DNA of 13,659 nucleotides, from contig DATJQF010000005.1 of the NCBI GenBank assembly GCA_035505995.1, forward strand, positions 1-13,659. Direction: 5' to 3'. The notes under the pieces are model-generated. The model saw only the letters and a program-made list of their open reading frames with translations. It had not been told where the DNA came from and ran no database searches. Both the position numbers and the translations under genes were made by a program. The DNA is from DATJQF01 sp035505995 (GTDB taxonomy: Bacteria > Bacteroidota > Bacteroidia > Bacteroidales > FEN-979). Below, one piece after another: positions 1 to 6,194 of the stretch (the stretch's first letter is position 1; each line of letters opens with the position of its first letter).

Positions 1-606
1 GATCAGGCCCAATTGTCAATAGTCAATAGTCAATTGTCAATGGTAAATTGCGGTTCCCCGGTAACCGATATACGAGACGGGAAAACCTATCCGACCGTCC
101 AGATCGGAACGCAATGCTGGATGGCCGCCAACCTGGATTACGGCATGCCGATAGCCAGCTCCCAGCACCAGCGCGATAACTGCACCCCGGAAAAGTACTG
201 TTACAACGACCTCCCTGCCAACTGCCAACTGGGAACTGCCTGCTACCAGTGGGACGAATTAATGAGGTACGATGACACGCCCGGCCTGCAGGGTCTCTGT
301 CTCCCGGCCTGGCATGTCCCTACCGAAGCGGACTGGAACCTCCTCTTTTCGGTATATATCAATAGTGGTTTTGCAGGCAGTCCGCTGAAATATTCAGGTT
401 ACTCCGGATTCAATGCTTTGCTCACGGGTGCGAAGGAATTCAATAAAACCTGGGATTATAATGGCTTTGCCGCATTTTTCTGGTCTTCCACGAAATGGGG
501 TAGTGATAAGGCCTGGGCGCACGGGATGAATGATCCGGATCCGAGCGTGTCGCGATATCCGTCGTACCGGGAGAATGCAATCTCTGTCCGGTGCATTAAA
601 GATTAA
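1..606 (+). CDS. FISUMP-domain surface protein, 3' part (5' end outside window)
   Basis: The reading frame is open from the window edge to TAA at 604-606. The first start-like codon inside (TTG at 13) lies in a tandem repeat, so it is probably not the true start and the gene very likely continues upstream. The visible part matches the Fibrobacter succinogenes major paralogous (FISUMP) domain: TD-RDGKTYPTVQIGTQCWMAANL at the front, then YQWDELM, GLCLPAWHVPTEADW, FWSS near the end and the closing SVRCIKD. Numbering from position 13, these fall at residues 18-41, 78-84, 95-108, 156-159 and 191-197. Family members are usually exported, often at the end of large multidomain surface proteins in Bacteroidota and Fibrobacteres; their biochemical role is unknown to me. 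Two heptamer repeats lie in the frame (11-52 and 213-240). The second encodes LPANCQLGTA, where many relatives have a segment ending YGGLYQW. The family call is firm; function is not. Confidence 0.85.
   Translation, partial: DQAQLSIVNSQLSMVNCGSPVTDIRDGKTYPTVQIGTQCWMAANLDYGMPIASSQHQRDNCTPEKYCYNDLPANCQLGTACYQWDELMRYDDTPGLQGLCLPAWHVPTEADWNLLFSVYINSGFAGSPLKYSGYSGFNALLTGAKEFNKTWDYNGFAAFFWSSTKWGSDKAWAHGMNDPDPSVSRYPSYRENAISVRCIKD
11..52. repeat. Heptamer tandem repeat A, unit AAT(T/A)GTC, inside coding frame
   Basis: Six consecutive 7-bp units are seen: AATTGTC, AATAGTC, AATAGTC, AATTGTC, AATGGTA and AATTGCG. The first four are near-identical and the last two are degenerate. The array is translated in frame as part of the linker just before the FISUMP domain (SIVNSQLSMVN). 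Six units make 42 bp, a multiple of three, so the array can sit in a gene without shifting the frame. Confidence 0.85.
213..240. repeat. Heptamer tandem repeat B, unit AACTGCC, inside the FISUMP coding region
   Basis: Four consecutive units are seen: CCCTGCC, AACTGCC, AACTGGG and AACTGCC. They encode LPANCQLGTA in the middle of the FISUMP domain. The unit has the same layout as repeat A (AA, pyrimidine, T or A, G, any, C). The array may be an insertion or expansion in a conserved domain, or a coincidence of a local CTGCCAA duplication. Confidence 0.65.
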
Positions 607-682
607 TTACGGATTATGGATTACGGATTACGGATTATGGATTATGGATTATGGATTACGGATTACGGATTACGGATTACAG
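606..682. repeat. Heptamer tandem repeat C, eleven copies of ATTA(C/T)GG
   Basis: Eleven contiguous 7-bp units run from 606 to 682. Ten are ATTACGG or ATTATGG, and the last is ATTACAG. Within the first ten, the only variable base is the fifth, in the order C,T,C,C,T,T,T,C,C,C. The first base of the array is the last base of the TAA stop of the FISUMP gene. The rest of the gap to 743 holds only the palindrome at 707-733. Confidence 0.95.
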
Positions 683-706
683 ATTGCCTATAGCAACTTT
701 TTTAAT

Positions 707-736
707 GGCAGGTGCCTGCCTGCCGCAGGCAGGGAT
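707..736. repeat. Palindromic repeat, CCTGCC...GGCAGGGAT type (copy 1)
   Basis: CCTGCCTGC at 715-723 is followed by a single C and then its exact reverse complement GCAGGCAGG at 725-733. An extra GGCAGG at 707-712 can also pair with CCTGCC at 715-720, so two mutually exclusive hairpins are possible. The element lies between two convergent gene ends (FISUMP at 606, SDR at 744) and could help end transcription, though no long T tract follows. A related copy lies at 2844-2862. Confidence 0.7.
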
Positions 737-743
737 GCCTCCG

Positions 744-1550
744 TCACATTTGCCTGCCGTACAGCTTCCCCATTGCATTGCTCACGATCGAAGCAGCTAT
801 ACTTCTCGGTAGCAGGTGAGTGAGCATAAAGTACTGTATCCGGTTCTTCCACCCCGGGATGCAGCGGTTCTTTCTGCCCAGGTTCCTGATCGCATATTCC
901 GCTACTTTTCCGGGTTCCATCACCCCGGGGTTCAGCCTGCTCAGATCGGGCCTGGAGGCCTGCCAGGTCGGGGTGGACGTGGTCCCGGCACAGCAGACCG
1001 TGAGATCGATGTGGTCCTGTTTTAATTCATGGTACAGGGCTTCCCCCAGGAGGTTGATGAACCCCTTTGTTCCGGCATACGGCGCCACAAGCCGGGGTCC
1101 TACCAGTCCTGCCAGTGACGACATCAGGAGGATCCCGCCACTCTCCTTCCGGGTTTTCAGCTGGCTTATAAAATCATGAACGAGATGCAGCATCGTCCGG
1201 TTATTGACCGAGAGAAAAAGATCCAGCTCCTCATGGGAAAGAGCACTGAACGGCCGCACGATGCTGAAGGCGGTATTATACACCATCAGCCGGCATCCTT
1301 TTTCCCGGATCATTTCCCCACAGGTTTTCCAGGCATCCGGCTCCCCGAGGTCGACGATCAGCGGGGTGATCTCAACGGCATGTTTTTTCTGCAGGTCATG
1401 AATGAAGGATGAAAGGGCAGTCTCATCCCGGTCGGCCAGCACCAGGTTCATCTCCTTTGCCGCCAGCGCCGCTGCAAAGGCGGCGCCGATCCCTTCGGCC
1501 GATCCCGCAATGAAAGCATGGGTCCCGTACCGGTCGTGAAAGTTATTCAT
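744..1550 (-). CDS. SDR family NAD(P)-dependent oxidoreductase
   Basis: This is a 268-residue classical short-chain dehydrogenase/reductase. Numbering from the ATG at 1550, the Rossmann glycine motif is AGSAEGIG (15-22), with Asp40 at the end of the second strand. YNTA (91-94) stands where NNAG is usual, and VNN is at 116-118. The catalytic Ser is in MSSLAG (143-148) and the YxxxK motif is YAGTK (Tyr158, Lys162). The length fits the family. An ATG at 1604 would add 18 residues, but that stretch is not SDR-like and would leave only 5 bp to the divergent neighbour, so I prefer 1550. By family it moves hydride between NAD(P)H and a keto or hydroxy group; the overall look resembles 3-ketoacyl- or 17-beta-hydroxysteroid-type reductases. 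The substrate is unknown. It lies divergent from the DUF1214, sulfotransferase and SDR genes, suggesting a shared pathway. Confidence 0.9.
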   Translation of the reverse strand: MNNFHDRYGTHAFIAGSAEGIGAAFAAALAAKEMNLVLADRDETALSSFIHDLQKKHAVEITPLIVDLGEPDAWKTCGEMIREKGCRLMVYNTAFSIVRPFSALSHEELDLFLSVNNRTMLHLVHDFISQLKTRKESGGILLMSSLAGLVGPRLVAPYAGTKGFINLLGEALYHELKQDHIDLTVCCAGTTSTPTWQASRPDLSRLNPGVMEPGKVAEYAIRNLGRKNRCIPGWKNRIQYFMLTHLLPRSIAASIVSNAMGKLYGRQM

Positions 1551-1558
1551 GATTTTTA

Positions 1559-1566
1559 TATTTTTG
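1559..1566 (+). promoter_or_regulatory. Possible -7 box (TATTTTTG) for the DUF1214 gene
   Basis: TATTTTTG fits the Bacteroidota -7 consensus TAnnTTTG and lies about 43 bp before the ATG at 1610. No clear TTG -33 element is found at the usual spacing, so this is only a candidate. Confidence 0.3.
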
Positions 1567-1579
1567 CCTGTCTTTCCCG

Positions 1580-1601
1580 TTGACTGCAATAATACAGTAA
1601 A
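1580..1601. promoter_or_regulatory. Inverted repeat in divergent intergenic region, possible operator
   Basis: TTGACTG (1580-1586) and CAGTAAA (1595-1601) form an inverted repeat with six of seven matching pairs and an 8-bp spacer. It lies in the 59-bp gap between the divergent SDR and DUF1214 genes, where a single regulator could control both directions. No regulator gene is seen nearby. Confidence 0.35.
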
Positions 1602-1609
1602 CATTTTTA

Positions 1610-2812
1610 ATGGAGAAATTGCTTTTCTTCTTCCTTCGCCTCCTCAGGCTCTGGCAAAAATTCCTCCTCCGCATCAAAGGCAAAACCCCCGCCGATATCC
1701 GGGTGGAACGGATCACTTCGGGTAAAGCCTGGGAGGAATTCTGCGACCGCCTGAAAACCGCCGGAGCGGTCCTGCATTACCCGGGCGCTCCCCTCGATCC
1801 TTTCCAGCAGGCGGAAGGGATGCGGTACCTGACCCGACTGGTGCGGGGAGGACTGGAGGCCTTCGTCGAATACAGCGACCCGGCTTTCCCGGTGTTCCGC
1901 CGGATGGTCCATGAAACGGTGAAAATGGGTGCCGATAACCCCGACAATTACTATTTCAATGCCCAGATCAGCGGGAAATATGAATATGAGATCACGGGGA
2001 AAAGGAACACGGTCCACTACCTGGGGTTCTTTACCCAGAACGGCAATTACGGATCCACCGGCGGACTGGCTCCCTGCGGACAGCTGGACCATACGGATAT
2101 TCACTATGATGCGGATGGTGCATTTACTATCGTCCTGAGCAAGGAAAGAAGAGGCAGGAACTGGCTGAAAATTGAAGACGATTCCAGCCTGGTGATGGTC
2201 AGGCAGACTTTTTATGACCGGTCGAAGGAGATCCCCGCAGAGGTGCAGATCCGCAACCTGGACGAAAGGACGGCCCCCGACCCGGTCACTCCCGCCATGA
2301 TCGACGAAGGGCTCAAAACCGCTTCCTTCTTTGTGGCAGGTGCCTCCATGCTGTTCGCCCGATGGGCCAAAGGGTTTCAGGATCATACGAACAGGCTGCC
2401 CCTGTTCAGCCCTGAAGTTTCCAATGCAGCCGGCGGCGACAAAAACATCATCTATTATCACAGTTACTGGAAGCTGGGCCCGGACGAAGCGCTGGAAATC
2501 CGGGTGAAACCACCCGACTGCGATTCCTGGAACTTCCAGCTCAATAATTACTGGATGGAGTCGTTGGACTACCGGTATTTTCATGTCAGTATCAATAAAT
2601 CCTCGGCGGTGTATGAGCCGGATGGCAGCGTGAGAGTGATCGTGGCCCATTCCGATCCCGGTCACCCCAACTGGATCGATACCTGCGGCCACAGCGAAGG
2701 CACGATGTGCTGGAGGTGGTACAGGATCGCGCCGGGAGCAGAGGCGGCTGAGCCGGATTGCAGGGTTTTGAGGATGGAAGATCCGGGGTTAGATATGGGA
2801 AAAAGACAATGA
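1610..2812 (+). CDS. DUF1214-family protein
   Basis: This is a 400-residue protein whose C-terminal part carries the pattern of DUF1214 proteins: SWNFQLNNYWMES (306-318), ISINK-like VSINKSSAVYEPDGSV (327-341), then VAHSDPGHPNWIDT (345-358), GHSEGTMCWRW (360-370). The first 20 residues are hydrophobic and basic (FFFLRLLRLWQKFLLRIK) and could be a weak membrane anchor or amphipathic helix rather than a cleaved signal. DUF1214 is a domain of unknown biochemical function, sometimes found with DUF1254; no DUF1254 part is apparent here. The gene starts 59 bp from the divergent SDR and is followed by a repeat-filled 198-bp gap and then the sulfotransferase on the same strand. Conserved His, Asp and Trp residues in the C-terminal motif could form an active site, but this is inference. 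The ATG at 1610 lacks a Shine-Dalgarno sequence, as is common in this phylum. Confidence 0.75.
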   Translation: MEKLLFFFLRLLRLWQKFLLRIKGKTPADIRVERITSGKAWEEFCDRLKTAGAVLHYPGAPLDPFQQAEGMRYLTRLVRGGLEAFVEYSDPAFPVFRRMVHETVKMGADNPDNYYFNAQISGKYEYEITGKRNTVHYLGFFTQNGNYGSTGGLAPCGQLDHTDIHYDADGAFTIVLSKERRGRNWLKIEDDSSLVMVRQTFYDRSKEIPAEVQIRNLDERTAPDPVTPAMIDEGLKTASFFVAGASMLFARWAKGFQDHTNRLPLFSPEVSNAAGGDKNIIYYHSYWKLGPDEALEIRVKPPDCDSWNFQLNNYWMESLDYRYFHVSINKSSAVYEPDGSVRVIVAHSDPGHPNWIDTCGHSEGTMCWRWYRIAPGAEAAEPDCRVLRMEDPGLDMGKRQ

Positions 2813-2843
2813 GAGAGTTATTTTGAATAATCGAATAACCCCG

Positions 2844-2862
2844 CCTGCCGGCGGGCAGGGAT
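2844..2862. repeat. Palindromic repeat, CCTGCC...GGCAGGGAT type (copy 2)
   Basis: CCTGCC at 2844-2849 and GGCAGG at 2854-2859 form a hairpin with a GGCG loop, followed by GAT. The arms and the trailing GGCAGGGAT are shared with the element at 715-736, in the same orientation. It lies 31 bp after the DUF1214 stop codon and may affect RNA stability or termination. Confidence 0.65.
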
Positions 2863-2873
2863 CAACGAATCAT

Positions 2874-2968
2874 GAAATCAGAACGGATCGATGAATTCAA
2901 AACGGATCGATGAAATCAGAACGGATTGATGAAATCAGAACGGATCGATGAAATCAGAACGGATCGAT
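2874..2968. repeat. Five tandem 19-bp repeats, unit GAAATCAGAACGGATCGAT
   Basis: Five back-to-back 19-bp units start at 2874, 2893, 2912, 2931 and 2950, followed by a partial sixth (GAACTCAGAG). Units 1, 4 and 5 are identical, unit 2 differs at three bases and unit 3 at one. There are no spacers, so this is not a CRISPR array. Each unit contains the palindrome ATCGAT or a one-base variant. The array sits between the DUF1214 and sulfotransferase genes. Confidence 0.95.
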
Positions 2969-2973
2969 GAACT

Positions 2974-3016
2974 CAGAGCCCGGAACCCGGAGCCCAATGA
3001 CCCATGACCAATGACG
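2974..3016. repeat. Heptamer tandem repeat D, carrying the sulfotransferase start codon
   Basis: Seven-bp units run CAGAGCC, CGGAACC, CGGAGCC, CAATGAC, CCATGAC and CAATGAC (2974-3015). The chosen ATG start of the sulfotransferase at 3011 is inside the last unit, and the in-frame TGA at 3005-3007 is supplied by the unit before it. The array directly follows the 19-bp repeats. Confidence 0.8.
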
Positions 3017-4285
3017 AATTCCCGAATCACCCGCTCCACTGACTTCGACAAACGCCCCTTTTGGTTCAAAACCCTGAACGGGGTGTGGGAGGCCTCGTAT
3101 CCCCTGGGGACCCGGATCCGGCTCGACAAGGACGACCTGATCCGCCGGGCGCGGAAAAAGACCGGACTGCAATCGCTGGGAAAAGATTTCGTAGATGAGC
3201 CCCTCGAGCGCCTGATCCGCTCCATCAACGAGGAGGCGCATCTTCACCCGGCCGGCCGGTTCATCACCAGGGAACGGTTAACAGGATTACTGGGCATCCG
3301 CCTGAGAGCTGAATATTTCTTTTCAAAGCATCCTGAAATACTGGAACAGGAGCTGTACCCGGCATGGATCATTGTAGGCATCCAGCGCACGGGCACCACC
3401 AAGCTGCAGCGGCTGTTGTCGGCCGACCCCGACCACCGGCTGATCCCCAGCTGGGAGGTGATCAATCCCGTTCCCCTGGATATCCGCGAGAATGCCGCCG
3501 ACCGGAGGATCGCCGTGGCAAAGACGGCCACCCGTGCGGTCAGGATGATGTCGCCGGGATTTTATGCGATCCATCCCCTGGAAATTTTTGAACCCGAGGA
3601 AGATGTCATGCTGCAGGAGATCAGCTTCATGAGCACGATCCCCGAAGCCATGATGCAGGTTCCCTCCTACGCGCAATGGCTGGAGCAGGCCGACCAGCTT
3701 CCGGCCTATTCCTATGCCGTAAAGCTGCTGAAATACCTGCAATGGGTGAAGCCCGCCCGGCGCTGGGTGCTGAAATCCCCCCATCACCTGGAGTTCCCCG
3801 ACCTGATCGAAAAGACCTTCGGCGAGGTACGCTATATATGGCCTCACCGCAATATCTATGAGTCGGTGCCGTCGTTCCTGAGCATGGTTACCTATAACCA
3901 CACGATCTTCAGCAGCGAGGTGAACCGGGAAGCCATCACCGCCCATTGGGTCAGGAAAAACGGGTATATGCTGCAGAAAGCGATGGATTACAGGAAAAAG
4001 GGAAATAATGATCAGAAGTTTACCGACCTTTTTTATCACGATGTCATGAAAGACCCGATCGGGGAACTCTCGAAGCTCTACCGGTATAACGGCGGTCTGA
4101 CCCCGGAACTCATGGCGAGATTCCTGCAGCATGAAAAGGACCACCCTCACCGTAAATACGGGACACACCAGTATTCGCTGGCCGACTTCGGATTGACAGA
4201 AGCCGACATCGACCGGTATACGGCCGACTACCAGCAATACATGCTCACCCTTTATGAAAGACAAAAAAGAACAGAAGTACAATAA
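3011..4285 (+). CDS. Sulfotransferase family protein (PAPS-dependent type)
   Basis: This is a 424-residue protein of the large Sulfotransfer_3-like type. The 5'-phosphosulfate loop is IIVGIQRTGTTKLQRLL (120-136), the bacterial form of the GxPRSGTT motif. WVLKSPHHLEFPDLI (252-266) and IWPHRNIYESVPSFLSM (276-292) match the second strand-loop and the 3'-phosphate-binding region, with Arg280 and Ser288 as likely ligands. The end has RKYGTHQYSLADFGL (381-395), typical of the family. By family it moves a sulfo group from PAPS to a hydroxyl on a lipid, sterol or carbohydrate; no signal peptide is seen, so it should be cytoplasmic. The ATG at 3011 is the first start after an in-frame stop at 3005 and lies in a heptamer repeat, so the exact start is uncertain. 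The 3' end overlaps the following SDR by 32 bp, implying co-transcription. The substrate is unknown. Confidence 0.9.
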   Translation: MTNSRITRSTDFDKRPFWFKTLNGVWEASYPLGTRIRLDKDDLIRRARKKTGLQSLGKDFVDEPLERLIRSINEEAHLHPAGRFITRERLTGLLGIRLRAEYFFSKHPEILEQELYPAWIIVGIQRTGTTKLQRLLSADPDHRLIPSWEVINPVPLDIRENAADRRIAVAKTATRAVRMMSPGFYAIHPLEIFEPEEDVMLQEISFMSTIPEAMMQVPSYAQWLEQADQLPAYSYAVKLLKYLQWVKPARRWVLKSPHHLEFPDLIEKTFGEVRYIWPHRNIYESVPSFLSMVTYNHTIFSSEVNREAITAHWVRKNGYMLQKAMDYRKKGNNDQKFTDLFYHDVMKDPIGELSKLYRYNGGLTPELMARFLQHEKDHPHRKYGTHQYSLADFGLTEADIDRYTADYQQYMLTLYERQKRTEVQ

Positions 4286-5237
4286 TCCTTTCTCAGCCGT
4301 TTACACCGGGATCGCTGAGCTTTTCCGGAAATACGAACCGGCTGGTGAGCTGAAGCCGGATGACCGGCTCGACGGAAAGACCGTGCTCATCGACGGGGCC
4401 AGCTCCGGCCTCGGATATGCCGTCGCGCTTGATGTCGCACGGCGCGGGGCAAAAGTCATCATGGCCTGCCGGAGCGGGATCCCCGGAAAGGGAGAAGAGA
4501 TCAAGGCAGTGTCCGGTAATCCGGATGTTCACATGCTGCCGGTGGATTTTACCGATTTCAATACCCTGCGCCGGCTGACGGATGAGATCCGGGATCATTA
4601 TGCCCCGATCGACATCCTGATCTGCAATTCGGCTGTGGTGACCCGGAACAGCCGTCAGACGAAAGCAGGATTCGATGAGATGTTCCAGGTGAACTACCTT
4701 TCAAAGTTCTATTTTATCAACCTGCTGATCCGGGAGAAAGTATTCCGCCCGAAAACTGTTCCCAGGATCGTGGTCGTCTCTTCCGAAAGCCACCGCAACC
4801 CGGATGATTTCGAATGGGATTCTTTCGGGAAATACATCCCTTTCGGGATCGGGAAATCGGTGGAAGTGTATGGCCTGAACAAGCTGTACCTCACCACCTT
4901 TGTGAGCGAGCTGTCGCGGCGCCTGAATCCGGGAGAGCAGACGGAATACTCGGTGCTCTCGCTTTGCCCCGGTCCGATCAATTCGAATATCGCCCGGGAA
5001 GCCCCGAAGATATTCCACCCGCTGATGAAGCTGGTCTTCGGGATCTTTTTCAGATCCCCGGCGAAAGCTGCGGTTCCCGTGATCTACCTGGCCGCTTCAC
5101 CCGACCTGCAGGGGAAGAAATTCGATTATATGTTCCTGATGAGCCGGAAGGAGATCGATCCCAAAGCCGCCGACCCGGCGAACGGAAAGAAGATCTGGGA
5201 AAAGTCAGAGGAGCTTTTAAGGGAACTGTTGAAATAA
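4254..5237 (+). CDS. SDR family oxidoreductase (retinol-dehydrogenase-like)
   Basis: This is a 327-residue short-chain dehydrogenase/reductase. The cofactor motif is DGASSGLG (47-54), where the first position is Asp instead of the usual Thr. ACRS (71-74) follows the second strand; the Arg there favours NADPH in related proteins. LICNSAV (122-128) replaces NNAG, the catalytic Ser is in VVSSESH (174-180), and YGLNK (206-210) is the YxxxK motif. LCPGPINSNI (237-246) is the usual loop after the sixth strand. The extra 40 N-terminal residues and the insertion around 180-203 resemble retinol dehydrogenase and protochlorophyllide reductase relatives. Its ATG lies inside the sulfotransferase gene (32-bp overlap), a sign of translational coupling and a joint pathway. 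It ends 2 bp before the convergent membrane-protein gene. The substrate is unknown; a hydrophobic alcohol or ketone is likely from the context. Confidence 0.9.
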   Translation: MKDKKEQKYNNPFSAVYTGIAELFRKYEPAGELKPDDRLDGKTVLIDGASSGLGYAVALDVARRGAKVIMACRSGIPGKGEEIKAVSGNPDVHMLPVDFTDFNTLRRLTDEIRDHYAPIDILICNSAVVTRNSRQTKAGFDEMFQVNYLSKFYFINLLIREKVFRPKTVPRIVVVSSESHRNPDDFEWDSFGKYIPFGIGKSVEVYGLNKLYLTTFVSELSRRLNPGEQTEYSVLSLCPGPINSNIAREAPKIFHPLMKLVFGIFFRSPAKAAVPVIYLAASPDLQGKKFDYMFLMSRKEIDPKAADPANGKKIWEKSEELLRELLK

Positions 5238-5239
5238 AC

Positions 5240-6112
5240 TTACAGGTTGGTATCCTCCTTCAGTCTTCCATTCAGCTCCCTCACGGAAATGGTGCTTTCC
5301 ATCAGGCTGGGAATATAATCGGTGGAGGAAATGAAAGTCCACAGGTAAGCCACCACGGCATACACCTTCCCGGTGGTGAAATTATCCACGTCCACGCAGA
5401 TGAAGAGCACCACGATGAAGATGAACAGCAGCATCACCTTGATCAGGCCATAATCCACCGAGTTCCATTTCGCGATCTTGGCCTGCGGCTTGACCATGCT
5501 GAAATAAAAATCATGGATCGGCCCCATGTTGCTGTGTGTGAGGTGGCGGTAAAGGTTTTCCCTGGAATCGTTGATCTGGGTCTGATATTTCAGGACGTTT
5601 TTACGGTAAATATTGTTAACGAAGGCGATAGGCAGGATGACAAAAAGACAGACCGCGGCGATCCGCCAGTCGTAAAAGAACATGGCGATGATCGCCCCGA
5701 AAGTGGCGGAAAGCTGCCAGATCACTTCGGGGATCCGGTCTTTCAGGAACGTCACATAATCCTTGGCCATTTCGGCCCTCGCCAGCATCTGGCTGGCCGG
5801 GTAACCCTGCTGTTCGGAAGTTGTGATGACCCTCGAGGCAACCTTCGCATATATTTTTGAGTAAACCAACCCCCCGGAATAGCGGCTCAGCGTTCCCCCC
5901 AGCACATTCAGCAGGTAGATTCCGGCCCAGATCAGCAATGGGGCGATATAATTGACTTTATTCTCATGATCATAGAACCGGTCGATCAGGGCGTCGAGCA
6001 GGCGGCCGAAATAGGTAGGCTCGATGATCCAGGCTGCGTTCTCGAGTACCACAAAAGAGATCACGATAAATATCTGAACCTTGTAGATTCTTACTATTTG
6101 CTGGATCGTCAT
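5240..6112 (-). CDS. ABC-type six-transmembrane domain protein without ATPase domain
   Basis: This is a 290-residue integral membrane protein. Hydrophobic stretches fall near residues 12-30, 56-74, 130-148, 150-168, 224-242 and 247-264, the six-helix layout of exporter-type ABC membrane domains. GRLLDALID (36-44) and the charged loop between helices 2 and 3 fit that fold, and the closest family I recognise is ABC_membrane_3. The protein stops right after the last helix, so the nucleotide-binding domain of usual exporters is missing, and no ATPase gene is adjacent. The ATG at 6112 is chosen over an upstream in-frame TTG at 6139 because a TAnnTTTG -7 box (6137-6144) overlaps that TTG. It is divergent from the duplicated lipoprotein gene. 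It may need an ATPase encoded elsewhere or may not be a transporter; the family call is good, the function open. Confidence 0.75.
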   Translation of the reverse strand: MTIQQIVRIYKVQIFIVISFVVLENAAWIIEPTYFGRLLDALIDRFYDHENKVNYIAPLLIWAGIYLLNVLGGTLSRYSGGLVYSKIYAKVASRVITTSEQQGYPASQMLARAEMAKDYVTFLKDRIPEVIWQLSATFGAIIAMFFYDWRIAAVCLFVILPIAFVNNIYRKNVLKYQTQINDSRENLYRHLTHSNMGPIHDFYFSMVKPQAKIAKWNSVDYGLIKVMLLFIFIVVLFICVDVDNFTTGKVYAVVAYLWTFISSTDYIPSLMESTISVRELNGRLKEDTNL

Positions 6113-6136
6113 GGGGAAAAAAGCGAAAAGCGGTAA

Positions 6137-6144
6137 CAAAAGTA
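6137..6144 (-). promoter_or_regulatory. -7 box (TACTTTTG) for the six-transmembrane protein gene
   Basis: Read on the minus strand, TACTTTTG matches the Bacteroidota consensus TAnnTTTG and lies 24 bp upstream of the ATG at 6112. No good TTG -33 element is visible at the usual distance. Confidence 0.55.
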
Positions 6145-6170
6145 CGAATTTAATGATCTCGGGGAATTCC

Positions 6171-6178
6171 TATCTTTG
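6171..6178 (+). promoter_or_regulatory. -7 box (TATCTTTG) for the duplicated lipoprotein gene
   Basis: TATCTTTG matches TAnnTTTG and lies 16 bp before the ATG at 6195. The 8-bp palindrome GGAATTCC (6163-6170) touches it on the upstream side. This box and the opposite-strand box at 6137-6144 are only 26 bp apart, so the two promoters must share DNA. No clear -33 TTG is seen. Confidence 0.55.
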
Positions 6179-6194
6179 GATAAAATTGAACACC

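Noticed and set aside
530..823. Open frame with repeated ITDYGLWI text after the FISUMP gene
   Set aside because: The repetitive peptide is the translation of the heptamer array, and the frame overlaps two real genes.
1607..2692. 361-residue open frame antisense to the DUF1214 gene
   Set aside because: It has no family motif and mirrors the coding frame of a recognisable protein on the other strand.
2874..2968. CRISPR array or plasmid-type iterons
   Set aside because: The 19-bp units abut with no spacers, and no cas, rep or partition gene is present in the window.
3323..4282. 319-residue open frame antisense to the sulfotransferase
   Set aside because: The plus-strand frame carries the PAPS-binding motifs; the antisense frame has none.
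6113..6194. Longer starts for the divergent pair (TTG at 6139 on the minus strand, ATG at 6111 on the plus strand)
   Set aside because: Each would run through the -7 boxes and bury or displace the membrane-targeting N-terminus.
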